Positions 18,791-27,945 of a stretch of DNA of 64,000 nucleotides are shown here, in pieces (positions within the stretch are counted from its first letter, which is position 1; every line of letters starts with the position of its first letter). Below the pieces are notes generated by a model, which worked only from the letters and a program-made list of their open reading frames with translations, was not told the DNA's origin and did not search any database. The stretch spans positions 1 through 64,000 of the forward strand of contig JAAYQW010000065.1 in NCBI GenBank assembly GCA_012519115.1, read 5' to 3'. The position numbers and the translations under genes were made by a program. This DNA comes from Spirochaetales bacterium (lineage in GTDB: Bacteria; Spirochaetota; Spirochaetia; Sphaerochaetales; Sphaerochaetaceae).

Positions 18791-19423
18791 TTACCAAATC
18801 TCTTCCATCCGTTTTTTTACGAATGGCCATTTTTCCATCATTTGGACCAGACACAACGGCAATCGCTCATTACCGTGATTATCAGTCGCCAGTATATCAA
18901 TAAGTTCCGCTTCAAGATACGGCAAAGCATCTCCACTTTCAACCGCATCGACATTGCCTTGCAGCAGACATCCCATCTCTTTCAATCTGTGAACCAGCGC
19001 ATCGCTCGGATCCAGCCAGAGATACCGTTCGACATGCGCGATGATCGGGACAAAGCCGTCATCGATCAACTGCTTCAGCTGCTCCATCAAGCGCTGAGGA
19101 GGAAGAGCGAGCGAAAATTCGACAAGGACGTATCGGTCAGCGATCGGAATCGCCCGCAAGACATCCTGATCGGAAACATACAGCTCACTGCCAAGATGGA
19201 GCGCAATCCCAAGCGCCTCGGCACTCTCTTTAGCCCATGCGAACGTGGGGCGTATCCGCTCGATGGCGGTTCTGACAAACGGGTTGTAGATATGGGGTGT
19301 TACGACAATGTTATCAATACCACATTCGCGATAAATCTCAAGCATCCGGATACATCCCGCTCGGTCCAAGTATCCATCATCGATTTCCGGCAGCAAATGG
19401 CTGTGAACATCCCACAATCCCAT
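18791..19423 (-). CDS. CpsB/CapC-type tyrosine-protein phosphatase (PHP fold)
   Basis: MGLWDVHSHLLPEIDDGYLD, VVTPHI, LGSELYV, IIAHVERY, DILATDNHG metal-binding motifs. Confidence 0.88.
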   Translation of the reverse strand: MGLWDVHSHLLPEIDDGYLDRAGCIRMLEIYRECGIDNIVVTPHIYNPFVRTAIERIRPTFAWAKESAEALGIALHLGSELYVSDQDVLRAIPIADRYVLVEFSLALPPQRLMEQLKQLIDDGFVPIIAHVERYLWLDPSDALVHRLKEMGCLLQGNVDAVESGDALPYLEAELIDILATDNHGNERLPLCLVQMMEKWPFVKKRMEEIW

Positions 19424-19505
19424 AAAGCCCCCTCCTTTGCGCCTATTATACCCTTAATTACTCACAAGGGGAAGGAAAAAGAGGGCTCATTACCCTATAA
19501 GGCTA

Positions 19506-20030
19506 TCAAAATTCAATCATCGGCCGGGCTTCAACCCCGTTATTCGCCATATGGTGCTTCACTTCACAGACATCACTTGCCATGTCTGAAGCCGCAATCA
19601 ACGCTTCGGGCGCACCTCGACCGGTAATTACGAGGTGGGGAAACTTCTCATCATGCTCATGCTCGGCGATAAAGGAAACGACCTCTTCCACGTCGATGTA
19701 TCCTAAGGTTAGTGGATAGGTGAATTCATCCAGAACAATCAGATCGTACGCCCCACTTGATGCCCATCGTTTTACCGCTTTCCATCCTTCGGAGGCAAGG
19801 GTTCGATTTTTCTCGTCATTGCCTTCAATCCAAGTAAAACCGGCACCGAACGATTTCCACTCCACTCCGAGCTCTTTGAGTATCCGTGCCTCGCCGCTGT
19901 TAAGCAGATCGGGTTCCTGTTTGATGAACTGGGCAAACGCCACCTTCGCTTCGTGACCAAGGGCTCGAACGGCCTGCCCTACCGCGGCAGAGGTCTTGCC
20001 TTTGCCATCGCCGGTATAGAGTAACACCAT
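19506..20030 (-). CDS. cobO: Cob(I)yrinic acid a,c-diamide adenosyltransferase
   Basis: MVLLYTGDGKGKTSAAVGQAVRALGH P-loop and LIVLDEFTYPLTLGYI typical of CobA/CobO/BtuR. Confidence 0.93.
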   Translation of the reverse strand: MVLLYTGDGKGKTSAAVGQAVRALGHEAKVAFAQFIKQEPDLLNSGEARILKELGVEWKSFGAGFTWIEGNDEKNRTLASEGWKAVKRWASSGAYDLIVLDEFTYPLTLGYIDVEEVVSFIAEHEHDEKFPHLVITGRGAPEALIAASDMASDVCEVKHHMANNGVEARPMIEF

Positions 20031-20033
20031 CGT

Positions 20034-21083
20034 TTATCGTCCTTCAGTGTAAAGCTGCGTGATGAGGGTATACTCCTCGACACATTCGCCGCTGAGCTGC
20101 ATCTCCACTTTTTGCTGGTCGCGACGAGCATCCTTCATCCGTGTAAGAGTTTGGAGGACCTGGTTGATCGGGTAGCTTGCATATACTTCATCCATCAACA
20201 CGATCGCTTCATCGAGATTGCCGAAACCTTGGAGAAGCACCGCTGCGTTGTACCCCCATCGCCAATCGCCGGTAAGGTGATACAGATTGAGAAATTCCCG
20301 ATACGCAAGCCGATATTCACCTTTGTCTACTAACCAGTATATCTCTTTGGCTGCCGGATCTTTTGGCTTGTTGGGTGCCAGACTCACCCATTCGGTAACC
20401 GTCGAAGGAGCGAGTTGTCGGGCGATTGTTTTCTCAAATGAGTGAAGAATATCTTCAAAGAGCGGCAAAAAGGAGGGACTTCGGGTAAATGTGAACCGGC
20501 GGATGATCTTGTACGTATTGCTTGCAGGATCCCACATCCGGTTTCCGATCAAGTATTCTTTGGTGATCTTGTCCACATAATTAGAGGTGTACAGGATCGA
20601 TCCGGTTGCCGTTTCCACAACTTTGATCGAAAGGGCGACGGTCGCGCTTTGCACGAGGAAGTAGGATTTTTCTTCGCTTCCTTCACTTTCGCTTCGTTCG
20701 ATGAGCCGTTCCGAAAGATCCATGAATGTGATTTCGCTCCTGATCACCGCCTCGGCAGTCCGGCTCGACGTGACGGAGAGATGATCCGTCGATTGAATCG
20801 CTCTCTCCAACGTCCGGGTGGCGGCATAGGAAACATCTCGGCTCAATGAAGAAGAGTATCCGCTTGGAATCGTCAACTCCAATTGGCCGCTCCCCTCCAC
20901 CCAGGATGGAACCGGCCGTCGCGGCATTGAATACGCTTTCGTCGGTTCAACACGGAGCGCCTGGATTCCGTGGAGATTGGCTTCGGCGGGTATTTGGCGG
21001 GTAATTGAAAGGCCGGAAACACAAGAGCTCAGCAGGAGAACCAAGAAGGTTCCGATCAAAAGAGACGTACGCAATCTGTTCAT
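20034..21083 (-). CDS. Hypothetical lipoprotein
   Basis: LVLLLSSCVSG lipobox; TPR-like C-terminal half. Confidence 0.7.
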   Translation of the reverse strand: MNRLRTSLLIGTFLVLLLSSCVSGLSITRQIPAEANLHGIQALRVEPTKAYSMPRRPVPSWVEGSGQLELTIPSGYSSSLSRDVSYAATRTLERAIQSTDHLSVTSSRTAEAVIRSEITFMDLSERLIERSESEGSEEKSYFLVQSATVALSIKVVETATGSILYTSNYVDKITKEYLIGNRMWDPASNTYKIIRRFTFTRSPSFLPLFEDILHSFEKTIARQLAPSTVTEWVSLAPNKPKDPAAKEIYWLVDKGEYRLAYREFLNLYHLTGDWRWGYNAAVLLQGFGNLDEAIVLMDEVYASYPINQVLQTLTRMKDARRDQQKVEMQLSGECVEEYTLITQLYTEGR

Positions 21084-22084
21084 GTGGCACCTCCGACAAA
21101 GAATGCAGCGGCCTCAAGGGCCCTGACCATCCCCTGTTCATTGGCGATTCCCTTCCCGGCGATATCAAACGCAGTACCATGATCTACGCTGGATCTGAAG
21201 AATGGAAGGCCCCAAGTGATTGAGATGGTGTTATCAAAATCATAGGTTTTCGCGGCGATATGCCCTTGGTCGTGGTAGAGGCTGATCACTGCCCGATAAT
21301 AACCGATTTTGGCTTGATGAAATACGGAATCCGCTCCGATCGGACCGACCACGTCGATCCCCTGCTTTTGGGCGGCCCGGATCGCGGGAATCACTTCAAG
21401 CAGTTCTTCCTGACCGAAGAGTCCTCCGTCGCCGCTGTGTGGATTGAGTCCTGCCACCGCCAAAGGCAGCGTGGTATTGAAGAAAGACGGGTGTTTGCCG
21501 GTGATCTCATCGCTTGTAATGATCGTTTGAAGCACTCGATCTTTCGTTACCGCCTTGCATGCATCGATCAGTGAAAGGTGACGGCTGTGGAAAAAGATCT
21601 TCAGCTTATGGGTATCAAACATCGTCGTCGGCTTTGGACTATTGCTCAGTGAAGCCAAAATCTCCGTGTACCCGATCTCTTCGATTCCGGCGGCTTTGAG
21701 GGCTTCTTTATGAAGCGGCGGAGTCACCACCGCGGATGCCAACCCCTCTCCAATCAGATCGACCGCCGTGCGAACGCTTTCAAATGCTCCCCGTCCGCAT
21801 TGCATGTGAATCTTTCCATAGGAGAACTTTGCCAGATCGATGAGATCGAGATGATAGAGAATCGGAGTATGCCCCTCTTTTTGAGCGGCACGCAATTGAC
21901 CGGAGGAGGTTACAATCCGGGTAAAGGGAAAGGGAAGATCGGTATCTTTCGCCGTTTTTTCAATCAGCGCCCGATCACCGACCACCACGATCGGTTCATC
22001 AACGCGCCCAAGCGCTTTGAGAATGATCTCGACACCGATACCGGCAGCGTCTCCAAAGGGGACAACGAGGTAGGAATTCTTCAT
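21080..22084 (-). CDS. pdxA: 4-hydroxythreonine-4-phosphate dehydrogenase family (PdxA)
   Basis: GDAAGIGVEI, TPPLHKEAL, GLNPHSGDGGLFGQEE, YHDQGHIAAK, SVDHGTAFDIAG. Confidence 0.92.
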   Translation of the reverse strand: MKNSYLVVPFGDAAGIGVEIILKALGRVDEPIVVVGDRALIEKTAKDTDLPFPFTRIVTSSGQLRAAQKEGHTPILYHLDLIDLAKFSYGKIHMQCGRGAFESVRTAVDLIGEGLASAVVTPPLHKEALKAAGIEEIGYTEILASLSNSPKPTTMFDTHKLKIFFHSRHLSLIDACKAVTKDRVLQTIITSDEITGKHPSFFNTTLPLAVAGLNPHSGDGGLFGQEELLEVIPAIRAAQKQGIDVVGPIGADSVFHQAKIGYYRAVISLYHDQGHIAAKTYDFDNTISITWGLPFFRSSVDHGTAFDIAGKGIANEQGMVRALEAAAFFVGGAT

Positions 22085-22144
22085 AACCCGATGATAACAA
22101 GGCGCCTCAGAGCTGTCCAGAGTTCACTGCTTGGAATGAAGAGA

Positions 22145-22852
22145 TCAGAAGGCGACTCGCGCCGCCAGGAGCACTCCCCTCTCCATGGTCGGAGCTGCAC
22201 CGACTTCAAAGATGAAGGTATCTTCCATCTTCTTTCCGAGGCCGAGTCCTTCTCTCAGAGTCTTGTTGTATCTCGATCCGTAGGAAAGCGGAAGAATTGC
22301 CTGAATGACCCGTCCGAGAGCGAAGGCTCCGGCTCCGGCGAACGTGGTGGTCAGAGCCGCTGTAAGCAGTTTGTCGGATGATCCGAACCAGTATTCTTCA
22401 CCCAACGCGGCATGCCCGGGGAAAATGAAGATGAAGTCGAAGAGAAGCAGGGTTATACCGACTCCGGTAGCAGCGATGCTTACCCCGTCAGAGATGATTC
22501 CAAACCATTCGCCGGCAGTATCTCCCTGCAGCTCGGAGCCTTTACCGAAACCGACCGTGAGGTTTCGGAAAGCCGGCCAAGCGATGGAAAGTTTGGCATC
22601 GTTGTAGAGTTCAACCCTCTCGCTATAGGGAAGAATCGAGAAATCATACGTTCCGAATGTTTTCTTCAAATTGGAAAGAGACCGTCCTCCAACTCGAACC
22701 GTCTCCCCACCAATCTCCACCGCATGTGAAGTATTCGTGGAAAAAGCATCAATGCCTTTTGCCGCGCCTTTTATCAATGTCGATTTGACACCGGCACTCA
22801 ACGGGGATCCCAGAAGCAACAAAAGACAAAGTCCGATCGTGATACGTCGCAT
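22145..22852 (-). CDS. Hypothetical secreted/membrane protein
   Basis: ORF with signal peptide RITIGLCLLLLLGSPLSAG and later hydrophobic segments. Confidence 0.6.
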   Translation of the reverse strand: MRRITIGLCLLLLLGSPLSAGVKSTLIKGAAKGIDAFSTNTSHAVEIGGETVRVGGRSLSNLKKTFGTYDFSILPYSERVELYNDAKLSIAWPAFRNLTVGFGKGSELQGDTAGEWFGIISDGVSIAATGVGITLLLFDFIFIFPGHAALGEEYWFGSSDKLLTAALTTTFAGAGAFALGRVIQAILPLSYGSRYNKTLREGLGLGKKMEDTFIFEVGAAPTMERGVLLAARVAF

Positions 22853-22955
22853 TGCACACCCTCTCTATTACAGTAACGTTCTATTTCTTGATTTTACCAT
22901 ATAAACGATATTCTTTCTTTCTTAAGATTTGGACTTTCAACAACCTGATTTGGAA

Positions 22956-22984
22956 TTGACAACTGATATACTCTCTTCTATGTT
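22956..22984 (+). promoter_or_regulatory. Sigma70-type promoter of hyperacidic protein gene
   Basis: TTGACA-17 nt-TATGTT. Confidence 0.7.
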
Positions 22985-23016
22985 TGTAGATGTAAAGTTT
23001 TACGAAGGAGCGTGCC

Positions 23017-23274
23017 ATGAGTCGATACCGAGATGAAGACGAATTGGATGATGAGGAAGATCGGTACTTCAGTGATTGGGAGGATGAAGAAGATGACTTC
23101 GACGAGCGCGAAGCGATGAGATTCCCGATCGATGATGACGAGTTACTCGACGATGAAGAGGATGATGAACTCCTTGATGACGGGTTTATGGTTGATGGAG
23201 ACGATTCGTACGAGGATGAACTCTACGAAGAGGAAGACGAAGACGACTTCTACTATTACGATGATGATTTCTAA
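23017..23274 (+). CDS. Small hyperacidic protein
   Basis: GAAGGAG SD before ATG; about 48 of 85 residues are D/E; own promoter and terminator. Confidence 0.75.
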   Translation: MSRYRDEDELDDEEDRYFSDWEDEEDDFDEREAMRFPIDDDELLDDEEDDELLDDGFMVDGDDSYEDELYEEEDEDDFYYYDDDF

Positions 23275-23297
23275 ATCGTGATCGATTCCCTCTAAAG

Positions 23298-23320
23298 CAC
23301 AGCCTTCGGGCTGTGTTTTT
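23298..23320 (+). terminator. Intrinsic terminator
   Basis: CACAGCC-TTCG-GGCTGTG followed by TTTTT. Confidence 0.9.
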
Positions 23321-23368
23321 GTTTATGCATAAGATATGCATGAATATCTATATTTATGCATACATATA

Positions 23369-23397
23369 TTTACAATTTTTCAACAATTCTTTATAGT
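23369..23397 (+). promoter_or_regulatory. Promoter of ABC transporter operon
   Basis: TTTACA-17 nt-TATAGT. Confidence 0.7.
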
Positions 23398-23434
23398 GAC
23401 GCAACGTTACATGTGTCTGTTGGAGGATATCGGT

Positions 23435-24424
23435 ATGAAACGGATTTTGACTACCTTGGTGCTGTTCATTGTACTTACAACAATCATATTTGCCGGAGGG
23501 CAGAGCGATAAGACCCAGAAAGCTGAATATACCGTGGGAATCAGCAAGCTGCTCGCCCACCCCGCTCTTGATTCCGCCGAGCAAGGAATGATTGACTATC
23601 TTTCTTCGAAAGGTCTTTCGATCGCGTTTGATAGACAGAACGCGAACGGTGATATCTCCACCGCTTCATCGATCGCTCAAAAATTCAAGAGTGACAAGGT
23701 CTCCGTCGCAGTAGGAATCGCTACTCCTTCCGCTCAGGCGCTCGCCCAGGTCTTCGGTCCCAATCAAGGCACCCCCGTCGTCTTCAGCGCCGTTACCGAT
23801 TCTGCGGAAGCAGGTCTCGTGGCGAAGAATATCGCCGGCGTCAGCGACAAGAACCCCGTTGAAGAACAGATCAAACTTCTCATGGATATCACCGGAGCGA
23901 AGCGAATCGGAAACGTCTATGCATCAGGCGAAGCCAACGGTGTGGTCCTGATGGAGATGGCAAAAGCCGCAACGGAGAAGTTCGGAGGCGAATTCGTCAG
24001 TGCGGCTATTTCCAATTCGAGTGAAGTCAAGATGGCCGCTCAATCGATCATCGATCGTGTCGATGCGATCTACGTCGCCACCGACAACGCCGTCGTCAGT
24101 GCGATCGCCAGCATCGATGATGTAACGACCAAAGCCAAGAAACCGCTCTTCAGCGCCGACCCGTCCTCCATTGAAGGACTGAACGCCATGATCGCCTGGG
24201 GGTTTGATTATTACAACATCGGCGTGGAGACCGGAAAGATCGTCGAACAAATCCTTAAAGGAACCGAAGCGGGATCGATTGGAACGGTCTATATCACCGA
24301 TCCGACGAAGTTTGAATTGTGGTTCAACCTTGATACGGCTTCTCAGCTTGGCTATACTATTCCGCAATCCCTTCAGGACGCGGCAGCGGTCCTGATCAAG
24401 GACGGCAAGCATGTAAGCCGCTAA
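23435..24424 (+). CDS. ABC transporter substrate-binding protein (TrpX-like, PF04392 type)
   Basis: Signal peptide MKRILTTLVLFIVLTTIIFAGG; VGISKLLAHPALDSAEQGMIDYL, TPSAQALAQVF, VFSAVTD. Confidence 0.88.
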   Translation: MKRILTTLVLFIVLTTIIFAGGQSDKTQKAEYTVGISKLLAHPALDSAEQGMIDYLSSKGLSIAFDRQNANGDISTASSIAQKFKSDKVSVAVGIATPSAQALAQVFGPNQGTPVVFSAVTDSAEAGLVAKNIAGVSDKNPVEEQIKLLMDITGAKRIGNVYASGEANGVVLMEMAKAATEKFGGEFVSAAISNSSEVKMAAQSIIDRVDAIYVATDNAVVSAIASIDDVTTKAKKPLFSADPSSIEGLNAMIAWGFDYYNIGVETGKIVEQILKGTEAGSIGTVYITDPTKFELWFNLDTASQLGYTIPQSLQDAAAVLIKDGKHVSR

Positions 24425-24440
24425 GTTGTTGATGTACAGA

Positions 24441-24464
24441 CCGCCGGCTTGCCGGCGGTTTTTT
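24441..24464 (+). terminator. Intrinsic terminator between SBP and permease genes
   Basis: CCGCCGGC-TT-GCCGGCGG-TTTTTT. Confidence 0.9.
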
Positions 24465-24481
24465 CTGTATAGAGGTATGAG

Positions 24482-25417
24482 ATGATAGAAGGAATATTTG
24501 TAGACGGATTGATTTTCTCGCTGATGGTCATCGGCATACTCATCAGCTATCGAATCCTGGACTTTGCCGATTTGACGTGCGACGGGTCCGTCGCCACCGG
24601 AGCGGCTGTCGCGACGATGGCGATCGTCGGCGGAGCTCCAATCTCCATCGCTCTCGTCTTGGCGTTCATAAGCGGAGTCATCGCCGGAATGGTAACGGCG
24701 GCGATTCACAACAAACTGAAGATTCCGGGCCTCTTAGCGGGAATTTTGACGATGACGATGCTCTACTCCATCAACTTGCGGATTCTTGGGAACAAGGCGA
24801 ACGTCCCGTTGCTCCGCGTCCCAACCCTCTATACAAAGCTTCCCGACTTTTTCTCCTTCTTCAAACCGGAGATCGCCTCCCTTGTCGGAACACTCTTGGT
24901 CGTTTTGGCGGTCAAGAGTCTCGTCGATCTATGGTTCCGAACCGATCTGGGAGTGTCGATGGGTGCGATGGGGGGGAATGAGCAGATGGTCGTCAGTCAG
25001 GGAATCAACCCCGAAGTCTTGAAATTGATGGGGATCGGTCTTTCCAATGGACTGATCGCCCTCTCCGGCGGATTGCTTGCCCAATATCAGGGGTTTGCCG
25101 ATGCAAACCTTGGCCAAGGGATGGTAGTCCAAGGCCTCGCGGCGATCATGATCGGTGAATTCCTCTTCTCTTCCAACCGGATCAGCCTGATCACCCTCCG
25201 AGCCATCTTCGGAGCGATCATCTATAAAGCGCTCCTCTTCTTTGGCCGCAAGTATGGCTATCTGGTCAATATCACCCCCAATGACTTTAAACTCCTTACC
25301 GGTATTTTGGTCATTGTCAGCCTCTTCATTGCCCAGGGTCGAAGCGCCGCTTCGAGTCGAGGGGCGCGCAAGAAAGTGCTCGCCCGCAATAAAGTTCAGG
25401 AGGAGATCGATGCTTAA
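24482..25417 (+). CDS. ABC transporter permease
   Basis: Multi-TM ORF, FADLTCDGSVATGAAVA, between SBP and ATPase genes. Confidence 0.88.
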   Translation: MIEGIFVDGLIFSLMVIGILISYRILDFADLTCDGSVATGAAVATMAIVGGAPISIALVLAFISGVIAGMVTAAIHNKLKIPGLLAGILTMTMLYSINLRILGNKANVPLLRVPTLYTKLPDFFSFFKPEIASLVGTLLVVLAVKSLVDLWFRTDLGVSMGAMGGNEQMVVSQGINPEVLKLMGIGLSNGLIALSGGLLAQYQGFADANLGQGMVVQGLAAIMIGEFLFSSNRISLITLRAIFGAIIYKALLFFGRKYGYLVNITPNDFKLLTGILVIVSLFIAQGRSAASSRGARKKVLARNKVQEEIDA

Positions 25418-26201
25418 GCTTGAGAACATCACCAAAGTCTTCCACCCGGGAACGGTGAATGAAAAAACCGCCCTCATCGATATCAACCTCCACATCAGAA
25501 AAAGTGACGTCGTCTGCATAATCGGTTCCAACGGATCGGGAAAATCCACCCTGTTCAACATCATCGCCGGCACCTATCCGGTCACCAACGGAACGATCAC
25601 CTTTGACGGAGTCGACATCACCCATAAAGCGGAGTATCGACGAGCGATGACGATCGGCCGGATCTTCCAGGATCCCACCAAAGGGACTGCGGCGAACATG
25701 AGCGTCGAGGACAATATGATCACCGCTGAAACCAAAGGGATGAAACGCCTCAAGATCAGCTTGAACAATGCAAAACGGGAAGAATTTCGCGAAATCCTCA
25801 AACAAATCGGATTGGAAAGCCGGCTGAAAGACAACGTCGGTCTTCTCTCCGGCGGCCAGCGCCAAGCCCTCACCTTGCTGATGACGGCGATGAGTCGGCC
25901 GAAGATGCTGCTCCTTGATGAGCACACCGCAGCCCTTGATCCGAGAAACGCCCAAATCGTGATGGATCTGACGGAACGCTTCATCAGCGAGCAGAAACTC
26001 ACTGCGTTGATGGTAACGCATAACATGCAGTTCGCGATCGATTTCGGAACTCGGCTCATCATGATGGACGAAGGCCAGATCATCCTGGATGTCAGCGGCG
26101 AAGAGAAAAAAGACCTTACGGTCGATAAACTGGTTCGCCTCTTCAAGGATATCCGCAAAAAGACCTATGCGACAGACGCCGCCTTGCTGACGACAAACTA
26201 A
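25410..26201 (+). CDS. ABC transporter ATP-binding protein
   Basis: IIGSNGSGKSTLFNIIAG Walker A, LLSGGQRQALTLLMTAMSRPKMLLLDEHTAALDP; start at ATG 25410. Confidence 0.95.
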   Translation: MLKLENITKVFHPGTVNEKTALIDINLHIRKSDVVCIIGSNGSGKSTLFNIIAGTYPVTNGTITFDGVDITHKAEYRRAMTIGRIFQDPTKGTAANMSVEDNMITAETKGMKRLKISLNNAKREEFREILKQIGLESRLKDNVGLLSGGQRQALTLLMTAMSRPKMLLLDEHTAALDPRNAQIVMDLTERFISEQKLTALMVTHNMQFAIDFGTRLIMMDEGQIILDVSGEEKKDLTVDKLVRLFKDIRKKTYATDAALLTTN

Positions 26202-26254
26202 GGAGCGCTTGTTCGTCTGATGGAAACAGCATAGGATGAGTGTGAGGGTTTGTC

Positions 26255-27616
26255 TTGCACAACAGCAGCCGCCCGCTCACAGATGGGCACTTTTTTGAAT
26301 CAGGATTTCTTTTCAAGCTGATTGTCCCGCTCATGCTGGAACAGCTTCTAAACGTCACCATCGGGATGGCGGATATCCTCATGGTCACGACCGTTGGAGA
26401 AGCCGCGGTCAGTGCGATCAGCCTGGTCGATTCGATCACGATTCTCATCGTTACGCTTTTTGGAGCTTTCGCTACCGGAGGAGCGGTCGTTTCCAGCCAA
26501 TACCTCGGAAGAAAGGATGACGAATCGGCAAACATCGCCGCCCGGCAGCTTTTGAATCTCACCGTTTTGGTCGCCACGTTTCTTCTTGTTCTATGCATGC
26601 CCTTCAGACGGGAAATCATCAGCACTGTTTTCGGGAAGATCGAGTCCCGGCTCCTCGATTACGGTTCCACCTATTTTTTGTATATTCTTCTCTCACTGCC
26701 GTTTCTCGCCGCGTACAACAGCGGAGCCGCCCTCTTCCGATCGATGGGCAACAGCCGCATTTCGCTGTATGTAAGCGTTGCCATGAACATCCTGAATATC
26801 GGCGGAAACGCTTTTTTCATCTTTGTGATGAAGATGGAGGTGGCCGGAGCTGGTCTTTCCACCCTCATCAGTCGAATCATCGGCGCGATTCTGATGCTTG
26901 CTTTCCTGAGGAACCCCAAAAACCGTATTACAATCCACTCCTACAATATCTTCAACATCAAGGGTTGGATGGTCCGAAAAATCCTTCTCGTCGGAATCCC
27001 AACCGGAGTGGAAGGCTCCGTCTTCCAAGTCGGAAAACTGCTGGTCCAGGGATTCATCGCTTCCTTCGGGACCGCATCGTTGGCGGCGAACGCGATTGCA
27101 GGAAGCGTCTCCTCCTTCATCAACATTCCCGGCGGTGCGATCTCGATGGCTTCCGTCACGGTGATCGGTCAAACGATCGGAGCTCGCAGGACCGACCTGT
27201 CGGTCTACTACGCTAAACGGCTTCTCCTGTTTGCCTATGCTGCGATGTTCATCCTCGCAGCGCCGATCTTCTTTCTCGCGCCCACAATCGCCTCGTTTTT
27301 CAATCTCGGTGAAGAGGCGACCAAGATCGCAATCATTCTTTTTCAATCATCGATGGTCGCCTCCATCCTCTTCTGGCCTTCCGCCTTCGTTCTTCCGAAT
27401 TTTCTTCGGGCGGCAGGGGACGCCAAGTTCACGATGATCGTTTCGATCATCAGCATGTGGGCGTTCCGAGTCGGAGGATCGTACATCCTGGCGATGAACT
27501 TAGGATGGGGAGTCTACGGAGTATGGATCGGAATGTATATGGATTGGTTCGCGCGCTCGATCGCCTTCATCCGGCGGTTTGCCCGGGGAAAATGGAAACA
27601 TATCCAGGTCATTTAA
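26255..27616 (+). CDS. MATE family efflux transporter
   Basis: 12-TM pattern, LIVPLMLEQLLNVTIGMADILMVTTVGEAAVSAISLVDS. Confidence 0.92.
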   Translation: MHNSSRPLTDGHFFESGFLFKLIVPLMLEQLLNVTIGMADILMVTTVGEAAVSAISLVDSITILIVTLFGAFATGGAVVSSQYLGRKDDESANIAARQLLNLTVLVATFLLVLCMPFRREIISTVFGKIESRLLDYGSTYFLYILLSLPFLAAYNSGAALFRSMGNSRISLYVSVAMNILNIGGNAFFIFVMKMEVAGAGLSTLISRIIGAILMLAFLRNPKNRITIHSYNIFNIKGWMVRKILLVGIPTGVEGSVFQVGKLLVQGFIASFGTASLAANAIAGSVSSFINIPGGAISMASVTVIGQTIGARRTDLSVYYAKRLLLFAYAAMFILAAPIFFLAPTIASFFNLGEEATKIAIILFQSSMVASILFWPSAFVLPNFLRAAGDAKFTMIVSIISMWAFRVGGSYILAMNLGWGVYGVWIGMYMDWFARSIAFIRRFARGKWKHIQVI

Positions 27617-27945
27617 AGATCCCGCCATAACCTTTCAAGGGCGTAGAACTCCCTGAGCTCCTCGCTCATCAGATGAACGATGATATCTCCGCAGTCGATC
27701 AGTTCCCAGCCGTCTCCGACGGGCTTCTTTTGGCGGTTTGCAACAACGATACTCCGTTCATTGAGGAGATCCCAGATATTGTGCACGACTCCCCTCAGGT
27801 GTCCGACGCTGTTGACCGTGGCGATGATGAAGCAATCGGTCCAAGAGGCTCGACCCTCAAGGTCGATCATATGGACATCACTGCAGCGGCGGTCTTCAAG
27901 ATACGAAACAATTGCTTGAGCATCGCTTAGGGTTCGTTCATTCAT
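27613..27945 (-). CDS. rsfS: Ribosome silencing factor
   Basis: ASWTDCFIIATVNSVGHLRGVV and WELIDCGDIIVHLMSEELREFYALERLW. Confidence 0.92.
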   Translation of the reverse strand: MNERTLSDAQAIVSYLEDRRCSDVHMIDLEGRASWTDCFIIATVNSVGHLRGVVHNIWDLLNERSIVVANRQKKPVGDGWELIDCGDIIVHLMSEELREFYALERLWRDL

